Assembly (NCBI RefSeq): GCF_900660655.1 | Contig: NZ_LR215035.1 | Span: 124,001-188,000 of the forward strand | DNA: 64,000 nucleotides | DNA from: Mycoplasmopsis anatis | GTDB lineage: Bacteria; Bacillota_I; Bacilli_A; Mycoplasmatales; Metamycoplasmataceae | Reading direction: 5' to 3' | Shown here: piece after piece, positions 13,115 to 25,355 of the stretch | How the letters are laid out: each line of letters opens with the position of its first letter | Position numbering within the stretch: position 1 is the stretch's first letter | The notes under the pieces: model-generated | Databases searched by the model: none | Told to the model about the DNA's origin: nothing | What the model saw: the letters and a program-made list of their open reading frames with translations, nothing else | Program-made: the position numbers and the translations under genes

Positions 13115-14068
13115 CTATTTTTTAAATTTTTTTATTACACTTAAAGAATTACGAGGCCAAAAAACTCCATCTGCATAACCTTGAATAGTTTTATCATGAT
13201 CAGCTTTTTCAAGTCTATATTCAGCTCAAGCGCAAAATTGTTGATCCAATTCTATTCCTATGTATTTTCTGTTTAATTTTTTAGCAACAACCGAAGTAGT
13301 TCCCGAACCTAAAAACGGATCTAAAACTACATCATTTTCTTTTGAAGATGCTAGAACTAACTTGGCTATTAATTTTTCAGGTTTTTGAGTTGGGTGTGCC
13401 GTATTTTCAGGCATTGATCAATATGGAATTGATATATCTGTTCAAATATTTGATGGATAAGTGTTTCTAAAATTACCGATTTCAGTTTGATTCCAATCTT
13501 TTGGCTTACCATTTTCTTTGTATGGAGCAATAACTTTTTTGCGATGCATGATTGAATCAACATTAAAGTAGAAATTCTTGCTTTTAGTTAAAAAATAAAT
13601 ATCTTCCATACTATTTTTATAGTTATTTTTTGAACCGCGACCCTTTTCTCTTTCTCATGTTATCCTATTTTGTATATAGAATTTTTCAGCTAAAATTGGT
13701 GCGATTATCATACTTGTTTTTCAATCACAACAAACATAAATAGTTGCAGTTTCTTTTAATAATGGATAAATTAAATTGATTCATTTTCTTGTGTATTCAA
13801 CATAACTATCGTCTTTCATTCTACTAAAGTTTAATTCATTGAATTTTTTAGAAATGTTGTAAGGTGGATCAATAATGCATAAATCAATTGAATTCTTAGG
13901 TAATTTTTCTAAAATTTTAAATGTATCACCATTGATTGTTGAATTAATAACATTATCCAATTTTTCTATATCGCTGTCAATATTTTTAACTCTTATTAAT
14001 TCTTTTTCTAGTTGTTTCACAGTAAAATCAATAGTTTTATTTCTTGTGGATCTCTCTTTGTTTAACAT
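13115..14068 (-). CDS. Beta-class DNA methyltransferase (N4/N6 type), solitary
   Basis: The 317-residue enzyme methylates an exocyclic amino group of adenine or cytosine. The catalytic motif IV DPPYN (about residue 68) comes first and the SAM-binding motif DPFLGSGTT near the C-terminus, preceded by [12 protein letters not shown]; this motif order defines the beta class. The frame is intact when TGA is Trp and ends at TAG 13115. No restriction endonuclease gene is adjacent, so it is an orphan or regulatory methylase; the recognition site cannot be predicted. Its promoter -10 (TATAAT on the minus strand) lies about 10 nt before the ATG. Confidence 0.9.
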
Positions 14069-14155
14069 AATTAAACAAATTATAGATTAATTTAATTATT
14101 TTTTACTAATTTAAGAGTCATACTCATTTTATAATATTAAAATTTTTGATTTTGC

Positions 14156-14161
14156 TATAAT
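14156..14161 (+). promoter_or_regulatory. prfA -10 box (leaderless start)
   Basis: A perfect TATAAT ends 9 nt before the prfA ATG and there is no Shine-Dalgarno, so transcription should begin within a few bases of the start codon. Confidence 0.55.
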
Positions 14162-14170
14162 AAAATAACT

Positions 14171-15247
14171 ATGGAACAAACAATGTATAACTCATTATTA
14201 AAAATTAAAGAAAAACACGATGAAATGGAAAAACAACTCCTTGACCCTGAAGTTGTTTCAGATATAAAAAAATACACAAAAATAACAAAAGAAATCAACT
14301 CAATTAAAGATATTGTCGAAGCATTTAATTCATATTTACAAGCAGAAAACAATCTTATTTTATCTAAAGAGATGTTACACGAAAAGGATGAAGAGTTAGT
14401 TAGTTTAGCTAAAATGGAAATTGCTAGTTCTGAAGAGATCATGTCTAAATTAACTGAGGATCTTAAAATTCTAATTTTACCTAAGGATGAAAATGATAAT
14501 CGTGATGTTATCGTTGAAATCAGAGGTGCAGCAGGTGGTGATGAGGCTAATATCTTTGCTGGTGATTTATTCAGAATGTATACAAAATGATGTGATCAAA
14601 ATAATTTAAGATGAAAAACACTTGACTCTACACCAGCAGAGGCTGGGGGATTTACATTGATAACCTTTTCTGTCTCAGGCGAAAAACCGTATTCAAAACT
14701 AAAGTTTGAAAGTGGTGTACACAGAGTTCAAAGAGTACCAGTTACAGAAACTAAAGGAAGAGTTCACACGAGTACTGCAACCGTTACAGTTATGCCTGAA
14801 ATTGATGATGATGTTGAAATTGAAATTAAACCAGAAGATATAAGAGTAGATGTATTCCGTTCAAGTGGTAATGGTGGTCAATCAGTTAATACAACAGATA
14901 GTGCTGTAAGAATTACACACTTTAAAACTGGTATTGTTGTTTCATGTCAAGAAGGAAAGTCTCAAATACAAAATAGAGAAATCGCACTTAGAATTCTTAA
15001 GTCAAAACTTTATGACTTAGAGATTCAAAAGAAATTGGAAGAAGAATCAGGATATAGAAAACTTGCAGGATCAGGTGCGAGAAGTGAAAAAATTAGAACC
15101 TATAACTATCCTCAAGATAGAGTTACTGACCATAGAATTAGTTTCTCTACAAGTTTATCTCCAGTTATGGACGGAAAAATAAACTCAATTATTGATGCTT
15201 TATTAACAGAAGAACAAAACGAAAAAATTAAAGAAGCAGGTTTATAA
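14171..15247 (+). CDS. prfA: Peptide chain release factor 1
   Basis: RF1 releases peptides at UAA and UAG, the only stop codons used in this code (RF2 is not needed when UGA is Trp). The 358-residue protein has the N-terminal coiled coil, the RF1 core with the GGQ motif in [16 protein letters not shown], and the DHR motif region [13 protein letters not shown] codons near 14588-14613 encode Trp. The methyltransferase that modifies the GGQ glutamine, prmC, follows 1 nt later. Confidence 0.97.
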
Positions 15248-15248
15248 G

Positions 15249-15971
15249 ATGCCAACTAGGGAAGATTTATTATTAGAAAAAAGAAGATATGGACTAGAAC
15301 AAGTAATTACTGATGAAGAACAAAAAAAGCTAGATTTAGGAATGCCTGTTCAAAAAATTATGGGGTATGTTGAACTAGCCGATGTTAGAATTTATTTAGA
15401 TTTTAATGTTTTAATTCCTAGATACGAAACAGAAGAATTGGTCCTTAAAGCTATTAAAGAAATTCCTCAAAATGCAAAAGTTTTAGAAATAGGTTGTGGT
15501 TCAGGTTTTATTTCTATTGCTCTTAAAAAACATCGTCCAGATTTAAAAATTATAGCAGTTGACGTTGATAATAATGCTATTTTGCAAACAACAGTCAATG
15601 CACAAACTAATAAAGTTGATATTGATATTAGACTAAGTAACTTGTTTTCAGGTGTATTTCAATTAATTTTTGAGGAACCATTTGATGTTATTATTTCTAA
15701 TCCTCCTTATTTATCTGATTTGGAAGAATTACCTGAGTCAGTTGAAAAATTTGAACCAGCAATTGCTCTAAAAGCACCTAATGATGGTTTCTTCTTTTAT
15801 AAAGAAATTCTTTCAAAATCAACATGAGCATTAAAAAGGCATGGACAAATTTATTTTGAGATTAACCCAGAACATATGCATATTTGAAATGAACTTAAAT
15901 ATGCATATAATCTAGAAATTACTAAAGATATCAATGGTAAAGAAAGATTTGCTAAAATTATTATAGATTAA
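15249..15971 (+). CDS. prmC: Release factor glutamine methyltransferase
   Basis: PrmC (HemK) methylates the glutamine of the GGQ loop in RF1. The 240-residue protein has the SAM motif VLEIGCGSGFISIAL and the catalytic NPPY motif in ISNPPYLSD. The N-terminal domain is shortened compared with the usual 280-residue enzyme. It sits directly behind its substrate gene prfA and is followed by a terminator. Confidence 0.94.
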
Positions 15972-15978
15972 AGTAAGG

Positions 15979-16004
15979 TGTGAATTTAATTATTCACATT
16001 TTTT
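15979..16004 (+). terminator. Terminator after prmC
   Basis: The hairpin TGTGAAT...ATTCACA is followed by six T residues. Confidence 0.85.
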
Positions 16005-16386
16005 ATAACTTTTTTAATATCACTAGCTATTTTTTAGTGAGTTTGATATCTTTATAGATAAAATTGCTCAGTTTTAGTTTTACATAAAAAAAGTTTATAA
16101 AGAGTATAAGTATGTATCAACATTGATTGTTGTAATCTTCTTGGGTTTTATATGTTTTGATAATCTATAATATTTAATAATCATGTCTATGATTAAAAAT
16201 AAGCTAGATAGAGCATATTTATTTTTTTATAAATTAATTCACTGTAGTATTTTAATAAAATGTATCTTTAATTAAATCATTTCGATTATAAAACAATGTT
16301 TAATGTGAACGATGTAAAAATGGTTTCTAATGTCTAGATTTTATTAAACTGAAATTTTATTAGATTGCAATTTTGTAATTATTTAA
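16005..16386. other. Intergenic region without a recognisable gene
   Basis: About 380 bp of A+T-rich sequence lie between the prmC terminator and the def promoter. I see only short ORFs without Shine-Dalgarno sequences or family motifs, and no tRNA or other recognisable RNA fold. Confidence 0.5.
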
Positions 16387-16392
16387 TATAAT
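16387..16392 (+). promoter_or_regulatory. def -10 box (leaderless start)
   Basis: TATAAT ends 6 nt before the def ATG at 16399, again predicting a leaderless transcript. Confidence 0.55.
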
Positions 16393-16398
16393 TAAAGA

Positions 16399-16947
16399 AT
16401 GTATGAGATAAATTTAGTTAAATTACCAAGGAAAGTATTAAGAGAAAAATCGTTAGATGTACCAATTCCTCTTTCAGATGAAGATATTGAATTAGCTGAG
16501 AGAATGATTTATCATGTTGATGATAGTCAAAAACCTAATACAAAATTCAGGCCTGCTGTTGGAGTTGCTGCCGTGCAATACGGTATATTAAAGAGAGTGT
16601 TTTATATTCATGTTAAGGATTATCAAGATAAAACTATTTTCAGAGATGTTTTATTTAATCCTATAGTTTTAAATAAATCATTATTATTAAATGCACTCGC
16701 TGAAGGTGAAGGTTGTTTAAGTGTTGATGATAGTTGACCAAATCAAGAAGGTTATATCCATAGAGCGAATCGTATAGTTGTCAAGGCTTATAGTTATTTT
16801 CAGCAAAAAGAAGTTACCTATGATGTATCAGACTACGTCGCTATTGTCATGCAACATGAATTAGATCACTTGGATGGCAAACTTTTTATCGATCATATTA
16901 GTAAAAAACATCCTTGAAGAAAAAAAGAAAAATGTAAATACTTATAG
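16399..16947 (+). CDS. def: Peptide deformylase
   Basis: Def removes the formyl group from nascent N-terminal methionine. The 182-residue protein carries motif 1 in GVAAVQYG, motif 2 EGCLSV with the metal-binding Cys, and motif 3 QHELDHLDG with the metal-binding His pair and catalytic Glu. The TGA at 16735 is Trp. The next gene begins 11 nt downstream. Confidence 0.96.
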
Positions 16948-16958
16948 AAAGGAAAGAT

Positions 16959-18215
16959 ATGCAAGATTTAATTAATACATTAAGCAAAATTGTTGAGTTT
17001 AAATATACTACAGCAATAATGATTATTTGATTTATTTTAGTTCTTGTTTTAGGTTATTTATGAGGATTTAAACGTGGACTAATCGCCAACATTATTAATG
17101 TTGCTATCATTTTTGTGGCTTTAGTTGTTGCAGCTATAATCTCTGTTCTTGTTAAACCATCTATTTCAAACGCATTAATAAAAGCCGATGAGAGTGGAAT
17201 GCTTAAAGATTCTGGATTAGTCAATACCCTAGTAGGTTATTTAGCATTATTTATTCACTTAATTTGCCTAATATTATTTATGGTTGCTTCTGGTATATTA
17301 GGATTGTTTAGAAAAAAAGTTAAAAGATCTACCATGAGACCATTTTATGGTTTAATAAGTATGGCTGGAGCAGTTCCATTAGCTGCGATTTCAACAGCTG
17401 CAATTAGCCCAATTACTAAATATGATAATGGAATGAGTAAATTTGTTGGAGCACTTAGTTTAGGAGTTACTTTTAGTACCGCTAACAGTGCTGAAGGTGT
17501 TGTAGAAGCTTTAGTTAAGTTTCAAGAAAATATGAATAAAATAAATAGTGATAACCCTAAAGAAAGGGAAGAAGGTGCAAAAAATCTTTTAAATGATCCT
17601 TCAATCGGGAACTTGTTAGATAAATTGATTGAAGAAAATAACAAAAAAGAACCAAATAAAACTGATACCAACACAAATGTTGATAAAAATCAACCTTCTC
17701 AACCAAACACTCCAAATAACCCTAAACCACAACCATCTAACCCAAACAACCCTGAACCACAACCATCTAACCCAAACAACCCTGAACCACAACCATCTAA
17801 TCCAAACAATAGCACTATTATAGATAATAAAATTCTTGAAGAGTTAATTGGTGATAACAAAGAATTTTTTGAAGAACTTAAAACCAATAATCAAATAGCA
17901 GAAAATATCAACAAATTTGTTGAGATTGATGTTAATGAAATAACAAAAGAACAAATTCAAGAAATTACTTCTGAATTAGTTCAAAATGCTAGAAAACACT
18001 TTGGTGAATCAAAACAAATTGATGCTATATTATCGGTTGTTGAAAAAGAAGGAATTGAATCTCTTTCAAATAATGGTGTTAAAATCGTTGATTTAGGAAT
18101 TACTTTAGTTAAAAATCAAATTGGAGAAAATACAAATATTCAGTTTGATAAAATCGGAACAAAACTTAAAGATATTATCAATAAAGCAGCTGAATTAAAA
18201 AATATAAATAACTAA
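16959..18215 (+). CDS. CvpA-like membrane protein with an Asn/Pro repeat region
   Basis: The 418-residue protein starts with several membrane segments (about residues 18-130) that include YLWGFKRGLIANIIN, the signature of the CvpA family. A hydrophilic tail follows. About residues 247-286 contain three tandem copies of a 10-residue unit of the type NPEPQPSNPN, encoded by a 30-bp repeat at about 17717-17806. The last 130 residues are helical and charged. CvpA proteins are membrane proteins of poorly known function. ATG 16959 has a GAAAGG Shine-Dalgarno. Repeat number may vary between strains. Confidence 0.75.
17717..17806 (+). repeat. 30-bp tandem coding repeat, three units
   Basis: Three consecutive near-identical 30-bp units encode the NPEPQPSNPN-type repeats of the CvpA-like protein; the first unit differs by Lys for Glu and the last has changed codons. 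Confidence 0.8.
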
Positions 18216-18227
18216 TTACTGTTGTTC

Positions 18228-18277
18228 AAAAACCAAGATACAAGCTCTAATAGTATTGAGCTTGTATCTTGGTTTTT
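18228..18277. terminator. Long bidirectional terminator
   Basis: A perfect 20-bp stem (arms 18228-18247 and 18258-18277) with a 10-nt loop has A-tracts on one side and T-tracts on the other, so it can stop transcription from both directions between two convergent operons. Confidence 0.9.
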
Positions 18278-18285
18278 AATATAAA

Positions 18286-18317
18286 ACAAAAATAAAAATC
18301 AACCATAATGGTTGATT
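18286..18317 (-). terminator. Terminator of the helicase-arsR operon
   Basis: The arms AATCAACCA/TGGTTGATT (18297-18317) enclose a 3-nt loop; on the minus strand a T-rich run follows. The stem overlaps the stop codon of the ArsR gene. Confidence 0.8.
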
Positions 18318-18663
18318 AATGATTATGCAACATATTTTCTTTAATGTTTTTTCAATCTATACAATCACATGCAAATTTTGAGTAATTTTTATCAAGTGAT
18401 ATATGATCAAGGTATTTGGAATAAGTTTTTTTAAATTCTGGATGTAACTTATAATATACACTAGCACCCTTTTTGAATGATTCAACTAATTTTAGTTTTC
18501 TTAAGTACATGAAATGTTTTGATACATTAGCTTGTTTTTGACCTGTAAGTTCGATAAGAGATTGTACATTACACTCATTTTCTTCACATAAATATAAATG
18601 AATTAATAATTGTAAATTTAATTTAGACGAACAAACCTTAAAAAAATCTTCTAATTTAATCAA
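18316..18663 (-). CDS. ArsR-family transcriptional regulator
   Basis: The 115-residue protein has a winged helix-turn-helix typical of ArsR/SmtB regulators: LIELTGQKQANVSKHFMYLRKLKLVESFKKGASVYYKL. The C-terminal tail holds a CDC motif and closes with His-Asn-His, possible metal or redox ligands, but no classic ArsR metal-box is evident. It starts 2 nt after the stop of the 1173-residue helicase gene, so the two are co-transcribed. The target is unknown. Confidence 0.85.
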
Positions 18664-18665
18664 TG

Positions 18666-21600
18666 TTATTTGTCCTTTGTACTCTTATTATTCTTTTTGG
18701 TTGAATTTTTCTTGGTAGGTCTTAAAACATTATCTTCCTTAGCTTTAGTAGCTTTTTTTATTACTTCAGGAACAATTGTTTCATCATTTTGTTCTTGTTT
18801 ATCATCTTCATTAAAATATAGTGCTCACTCTTTGGATAATTCGTTAATATCTCTGCTATTTTCATTATAAAAGTCATCAGAAAGATTTAATTCAATTTCT
18901 TGGTCATCATCATTTCTGACAAAATTGTTTGCACCATAATTTGAATTAATGAATTTTAATATTTCTGAGTCTTCGTATCACTTCATTTCATTGTTCTTAA
19001 TTATTGATCAATTGATTATATTTACCAACTTAACATCATAATTCTTTGATTTTAAGAATTTATATTTATCCTTAAATTCTATAAAGTTGTTCACATTTTT
19101 AACATAACTAAAATCATCGAAAATGTATGCTTTATATGGCTTTTTATCAACTAAAACCATTAAGCCGATATTTAATGTACCAACTGAGTAATTTTGAATC
19201 AATTCAACATTGGTTTTATTTCTAGTAACTTTATCAATATCGTTAACAACTATGTCAGAAATGTTATTTTCATAATTAGAAACTACAGAGTTTTTACCAC
19301 GATTAATTGCGATTTTTACAAAATCACGTCTTTCTTGATCAGTTTTTTCTAAGAATTCCAATCAAAGTCTAAATATCATTGTATCTGTGCTGTTAGTATT
19401 GTTAGATATATCAGTTGATTTAATTGTCTTGATAACAATCATTTTATCTTTAGCACGAGAAATAGCTACATTTAGTGCATTCATACCACCTGTACGACCT
19501 ACGTATGTAGAGAAAATTTTAGCTGTTTTATCATATGCAATAGTAGCTACAACTAAATCTGCCTCATCTCCTTGAATATTTTCAAGGTTTCTAATCATAA
19601 GTCTATTTTCACGCATTGCCATTTCTAAATCTGGATATTTTTGAATAATTAAGTTAGTAATGTAATCACCTTGTTTAGCGTTGAATGAAAGTAAAATTAT
19701 TTTTTTGTATTTTTCAATATTTTCTTTAAGAATCTCTATTGCCTTATTAGCTTCAACAATGTTTCTGTTATCTTCCCACTTACCATTCACTTGAATAACT
19801 TCGATAGCATCTTGTTCATTTGCTCCAGCTACATCAACAACATCAAGTTGAGATTTATAGAAGTGTTTTGAAGAGAATGTCATTAATGATGCATGATTTG
19901 CACGATAGTTTTTATCAAGTAAGATTTTGAATACACCTAAGCTTAACGCATAATCAAGAAGTGATTCAACGTTTCCAAAAATTGTATCATCGCTACTTCT
20001 AACACCGAATCAGTTTGTTGGACGCATTTGATTTTCGTCACCAGAAAGAATCTTTGTCTTACCTAAATATAGTAATGGAAGTCCTTTTTCAATAAATATT
20101 TGTGAAGATTCATCAAGGATTACATAGTCAAATTCTCCTCTTTCTCAAATACTTAAGTCTGTATCAGGAGTTGTTATAACAACAGGAATTATTTTTTTAA
20201 TAATTCTTCCATAGTTTTTAATAAATTTATGTGGGTCCATATTCGCAAGTCTAATTGTAGCGGCGAATTCCTTATACATTTGTAAATCTTCAGCACTGAA
20301 ACGCGTAATTTTCTTAATCGTATTAATAGTCATCATTTTTTTAATGTTTTCGATTTCTGTTAACTCATTACGATTATAATCAGGTTGTCTGCTTGAAATT
20401 GATTCTACTCATTCTAGTTGTTCATAAGAAACAGAAGCAGTTTTAATAAAGAAATCACTAATTTGACCTGAGTAATTACGTGGTAATAAGTTTTCGATTT
20501 CTTTAGCACGTTTTTTTAGCTGTCTGTAGTGTTTAAAATTCTCTGGATTTGTGTATCTAGTGAAAGTATTTGATTTATCATTTAGCCTCATGAACTCTCT
20601 TTTTCATGGGCCAAATTCCGTTAAATCTACTGTACCGCTTTGTGATACACTTTGAGGCATCTCAACATTTTTTGCTAAAGCTCTTAAAGTATCATAATCA
20701 GTTTTATTAAGTCCAGTTTCGCTTAAGCAAGTAGCTGATTCTTTGATATTTGAGCTGAATGTTTTATAACAATTAGACATTAAAAATCTATAGGTATCAA
20801 GAATTTTTTCAACTGATTGACTCTTATTTATGTCTTTTGTTAACTCGATTCATCTTAATTCATCTTCTTGAATAATTTGGTTTCCGCCTGCAGGAAGAGA
20901 TTTAAATTCACTAAAGTATTCTAAATAGTCAATAAAAGCCTGAAGAGGTTCATAAAAACTTCTTTTACTAAAATCTTTGCTTGTCAATAAGCACAAACAA
21001 AACATTCTTAGATCTTGAAGACGGTTTCTAATAACTTCAAGAGCAGCCTTTTTTTGTGAGGCTACTAAAGCAGTTCTACCAACAAATAGAATATTAGCTA
21101 GTAAATTAACAATTGTTTGTGATTTACCTGTACCTGGTGGTCCTCAAATAACAGTATCTTGGATTAATGATGATAAAATAGCTCTATCTTGTGAGAAGTT
21201 AGTTTTAGTTATATTAAATAATTTAGGTTTGTCAGTAAAAATTTGTTTATCCAATTTTTTTGCATAAGCAGATTTAAGGAAATCTATATTAAAGATTTTA
21301 TCGATCTCATCATTGTCGATAATTTCTTTCATTCTTTTACGTGAATAACCACCACCAGGAAGAAATATCCCTAGAACCATACCTGTATGGAATTGAATAG
21401 TTTTGTTATTGATACTATCCGGATTTTTCTTTTCAAATGGTGAAACGATATTCTCCGGAAGAGGGAAGACATTATTTCAGTCTCTACTTAATCTAAAAAT
21501 AATTTGATCAATAGACATTCCTGAGTAATCAAAAGTAATATTAATATTAAAACCAGCATTATTAAGAATAAAGACAAGTTTTTCATTTAACTTAATATTT

Positions 21601-22187
21601 TTATGAACAATCAAAAATGGTCTACCATTCTTAAATTCAATACTTACTTCATGAAAAAATAACGGTGCATAGATTTTTTTCTCATCGATAGAAACAGAAA
21701 CATATAAAAACCCTAAATGCATTGGTCAAATGTTTGTTTCATCTAAAACTGAAAGAGCTTTTCTTTCTAGTAATTTTCATTTTAAAGCAGACTTTTGAAT
21801 ATCAACTCTAATTTTTTCGATTAATTTTGGTTTAGTGTTCTCAAAGTTTGAAAATAATTGTGATTTAATGTTATCACTTAATTCAAGGTCGTTGTTTTTG
21901 AATAACTCAAGCATTAAACTTGGTTCCTCGATACTTTCTGCAGCTTTTCTAATTCTTGAGAGGTTAGACTCAATGAATGGTAGTTCAATTTTAGCACCAC
22001 TAGTTGCACTAACTCTAACTAAAGCACTAAAGTATTCCCTACCAAAAATTTTATAGAAATCATAAAAATGATTTGTGTTAAGAGAAGTAAAAACTGAAGG
22101 ATCATTTTGAGTCACTTCAAGTAAGTTATCTAAAATTGCCGCGTATCTTTGAGCTGGATCTTTTACAAAGCTATTTGATTGATTCAT
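18666..22187 (-). CDS. Large SF1 helicase (Dna2/Nam7/Upf1-like)
   Basis: All pieces lie in one frame of 1173 residues once TGA is Trp. Walker A is GPPGTGKSQTIVNLL (about 21100-21150), Walker B is DYVILDESSQIF, motif III is GDENQM, and the C-terminal lobe has QGDEADLVVATIAYD and the arginine-finger region YVGRTGGMNALNVAISRAKD. These define a superfamily 1B helicase. Residues 1 to about 340 form a family-specific N-terminal domain, and the C-terminus is acidic and low-complexity. It probably acts on nucleic acid; its substrate and role (repair, RNA or defence) are unknown. It heads an operon with an ArsR regulator. Confidence 0.85.
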
Positions 22188-22188
22188 A

Positions 22189-22548
22189 TTATTTACCTCT
22201 TAATGTTTCTAATTCTTCTTTAGCTGCGGAAGTGTATTCATTTAATATAATTGAAAGTTTTTTAGAATTTAACATAATTCCATTAACTTTATTCATTTTT
22301 TTAATATTTTCAATTTGTACAATTTCAGGATTAATTATTTCAACAATTAAACGTGAATTGGTATTTGAAATTTGCTTAATATTATCTTTTCCAATATAAT
22401 CAAGCAGTTTATTTACGTTTATTCCACTCTTTTTAGATTGATAAATTGTGTTATCTTTAGTCTTGTTTTCCTTATTTCACTTTATTCAAATTAGACCTAG
22501 TGTTATTATGCTTAAAAAAGCTATTTTTAACTTCATCTTAAAATTCAT
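22189..22548 (-). CDS. Membrane-anchored PTS EIIB-like protein without the active cysteine
   Basis: The 119-residue protein has one N-terminal membrane segment, then a domain with the pattern of glucose-type EIIB: LLDYIGKDNIKQI, then NTNSRLIVEI where functional EIIB has C-x-TRLR, then VNGIML. The phosphorylated Cys is replaced, so it is unlikely to pass phosphate; a regulatory or binding role is inference. Similar small membrane EIIB-like proteins are known in other mycoplasmas. It ends 1 nt before the helicase start, so it leads that operon. Confidence 0.7.
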
Positions 22549-22616
22549 ATATTAATTATATTATTTAAAATAATTAGTAAAAATATTTAATGTATTTAGT
22601 GTGCACAAAATAAAAT

Positions 22617-22641
22617 AAAAAAAGTTTGACACATGTCAAAC
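22617..22641 (-). terminator. Terminator of tRNA-Thr
   Basis: The arms GTTTGACA/TGTCAAAC are separated by 2 nt; a T-run follows on the minus strand, directly behind the tRNA 3' end. Confidence 0.85.
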
Positions 22642-22644
22642 ATA

Positions 22645-22720
22645 TGGTGCCGACAACTGGACTTGAACCAGCGACCCCATCCTTACCATGGATGTGCTCT
22701 ACCTGCTGAGCTATGACGGC
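22645..22720 (-). tRNA. tRNA-Thr (anticodon GGT)
   Basis: A 76-nt cloverleaf with encoded CCA. The anticodon stem CATCC/GGATG encloses the loop ATGGTAA, giving anticodon GGT. The T-arm has the GGTTCAAGTCC core. One U-U mismatch is present in the acceptor stem (pair 5-68). Confidence 0.95.
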
Positions 22721-22811
22721 TTATGTATAAATAATATCAAATTTTAAGTTAGATAGTAATATTTTTATTATATATGTGTTAGTTTTTTATATTTTTGCTA
22801 TAAAAATTTAG

Positions 22812-22842
22812 CAAAAAAATAACGTAACTAAATACGTTATTT
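22812..22842 (-). terminator. Terminator-like hairpin before tRNA-Thr
   Basis: The arms AATAACGTA/TACGTTATT are followed by a T-run on the minus strand. It lies directly behind the small ORF at 22846-22983. Confidence 0.65.
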
Positions 22843-22845
22843 AAA

Positions 22846-22983
22846 TTATATTTTATCTAGTCATTCAGTTAGAGTTTTTTCAAATTTTTTAATTGTATTT
22901 TCTTTACTATCTAATTTTTTAACAGTGTTGAATTGTTTTATATTATGTTTTTTGGTATCACAAGTGTCATTTATGGGTGACAT
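22846..22983 (-). CDS. Possible 45-residue protein or gene remnant
   Basis: An open frame runs from ATG 22983 to TAA 22846 and encodes a lysine-rich, probably helical peptide ending in EKTLTEWLDKI, with one TGA as Trp. A hairpin terminator follows at once. No strong Shine-Dalgarno is seen and I do not recognise a family. It could be the tail of a lost gene; the rest of 22721-23203 holds only hairpins and no other gene I can support. Confidence 0.35.
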
Positions 22984-23041
22984 TTTATTATCAGAATTAC
23001 TATTTTGAGTTACATTTTATTAACATCAAGGCAAAAAAACG

Positions 23042-23069
23042 TGTGGAGAAATTATTCTCTACATTTTTT
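23042..23069. terminator. Isolated bidirectional hairpin
   Basis: The arms TGTGGAGAA/TTCTCTACA are flanked by A-tract and T-tract. No plus-strand gene leads into it, so it may be left from a lost gene. Confidence 0.6.
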
Positions 23070-23162
23070 GATCAATTAAGGTAAATCTTTCATAATCGCT
23101 TGCTGTAAGAAACACATTAACATAGCATTCTAATTTTTAACATTTCCTTAAGTTTAAATAAT

Positions 23163-23197
23163 AAAAAGATATAAGCTAAACACTTATACCTTGTATA
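23163..23197 (-). terminator. Terminator of the beta-glucoside operon
   Basis: The arms AAGATATAAG/CTTATACCTT (9 of 10 paired) are followed by a T-run on the minus strand, just behind the glucosidase stop. Confidence 0.75.
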
Positions 23198-23203
23198 TTT
23201 ATA

Positions 23204-24680
<1,477 letters not shown>

Positions 24681-24688
<8 letters not shown>

Positions 24689-25175
24689 TTTTATCCTCCG
24701 AAATTACTGAAACCATTTTATCAGCAAATTTGTGTTCTCCTAATTCAGAGAAGTTGATGTTATCAAATTCTTGTGCATTTGTAATAATAATTGGAGTTGT
24801 TAATTCATAACCTTCTTTTTTGATAGCTTTAATATCAAATTTAATTAGATTATCACCTAATGAAACTCTATCACCAACTTTAAGATTTGATTTAAAATGT
24901 TTTCCATTTAATTTTACAGTATCTATACCGATGTGCATTAAAACTTCCATACCATCATCTGATTTTAGACCAATAGCGTGTTTTGAATCCATAACCACTT
25001 GAACAGTACCGTTAAAAGGAGCTCTTAAAATTCCTTCTTTAGGTTCAATTGCATAGCCTTTTCCAAGAACTTCTGAAGCAAAAGTTGCATCATTAACATC
25101 TTTAAGTGCAATAGTTTTTCCGCTCATTGGGTTGTATAAAGTTAATTTTTTAACTTTAATTTTGTTTAAAATCAT
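24681..25175 (-). CDS. Stand-alone PTS EIIA (glucose type) made by the IS target duplication
   Basis: The 164-residue ORF is the complete C-terminal EIIA domain of the split EIIBCA gene. It has SKHAIGLKSDDG and the phosphorylation-site region VLMHIGIDTVKLNGK with the active His. It is identical to the upstream EIIA copy as far as the duplication extends (one silent difference), and alone keeps the true C-terminus (VISEDKNE). ATG 25175 has no strong Shine-Dalgarno, and reading frame continues upstream to the IS border, so translation of a free EIIA is plausible but unproven. Confidence 0.8.
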
Positions 25176-25355
25176 AGCTTTTTTAGAGAATTGAATTTTA
25201 TCACTTGAAATTATAAGAGTTAGTACAAATGTTAAAATAATAGCAATTCCCGCAATAATAGCGGTGTAAGTAATATTCTCTCAACTTCCATTTGGACTAA
25301 TAAATTCAGCAATACTTAATAGCGCCGGTGTAGCACCTGCATAAGCAGTAACTCC
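24786..25355. repeat. 570-bp direct repeat, left copy (IS1634-type target duplication)
   Basis: These 570 bp are repeated at 27188-27757 on the other side of the IS. The copies differ at one base that I found (T at 25107, G at 27509), which is silent in the EIIA codon. The left border joins the IS at CTCC|CCCACA. Confidence 0.92.

Noticed and set aside
13369-13563. Minus-strand 64-codon ORF inside the methyltransferase gene
   Set aside because: It is in another frame of an intact gene whose motifs lie in the main frame.
19387-19575. Plus-strand ORFs opposite the SF1 helicase
   Set aside because: They are antisense shadows; the minus frame holds the helicase motifs.
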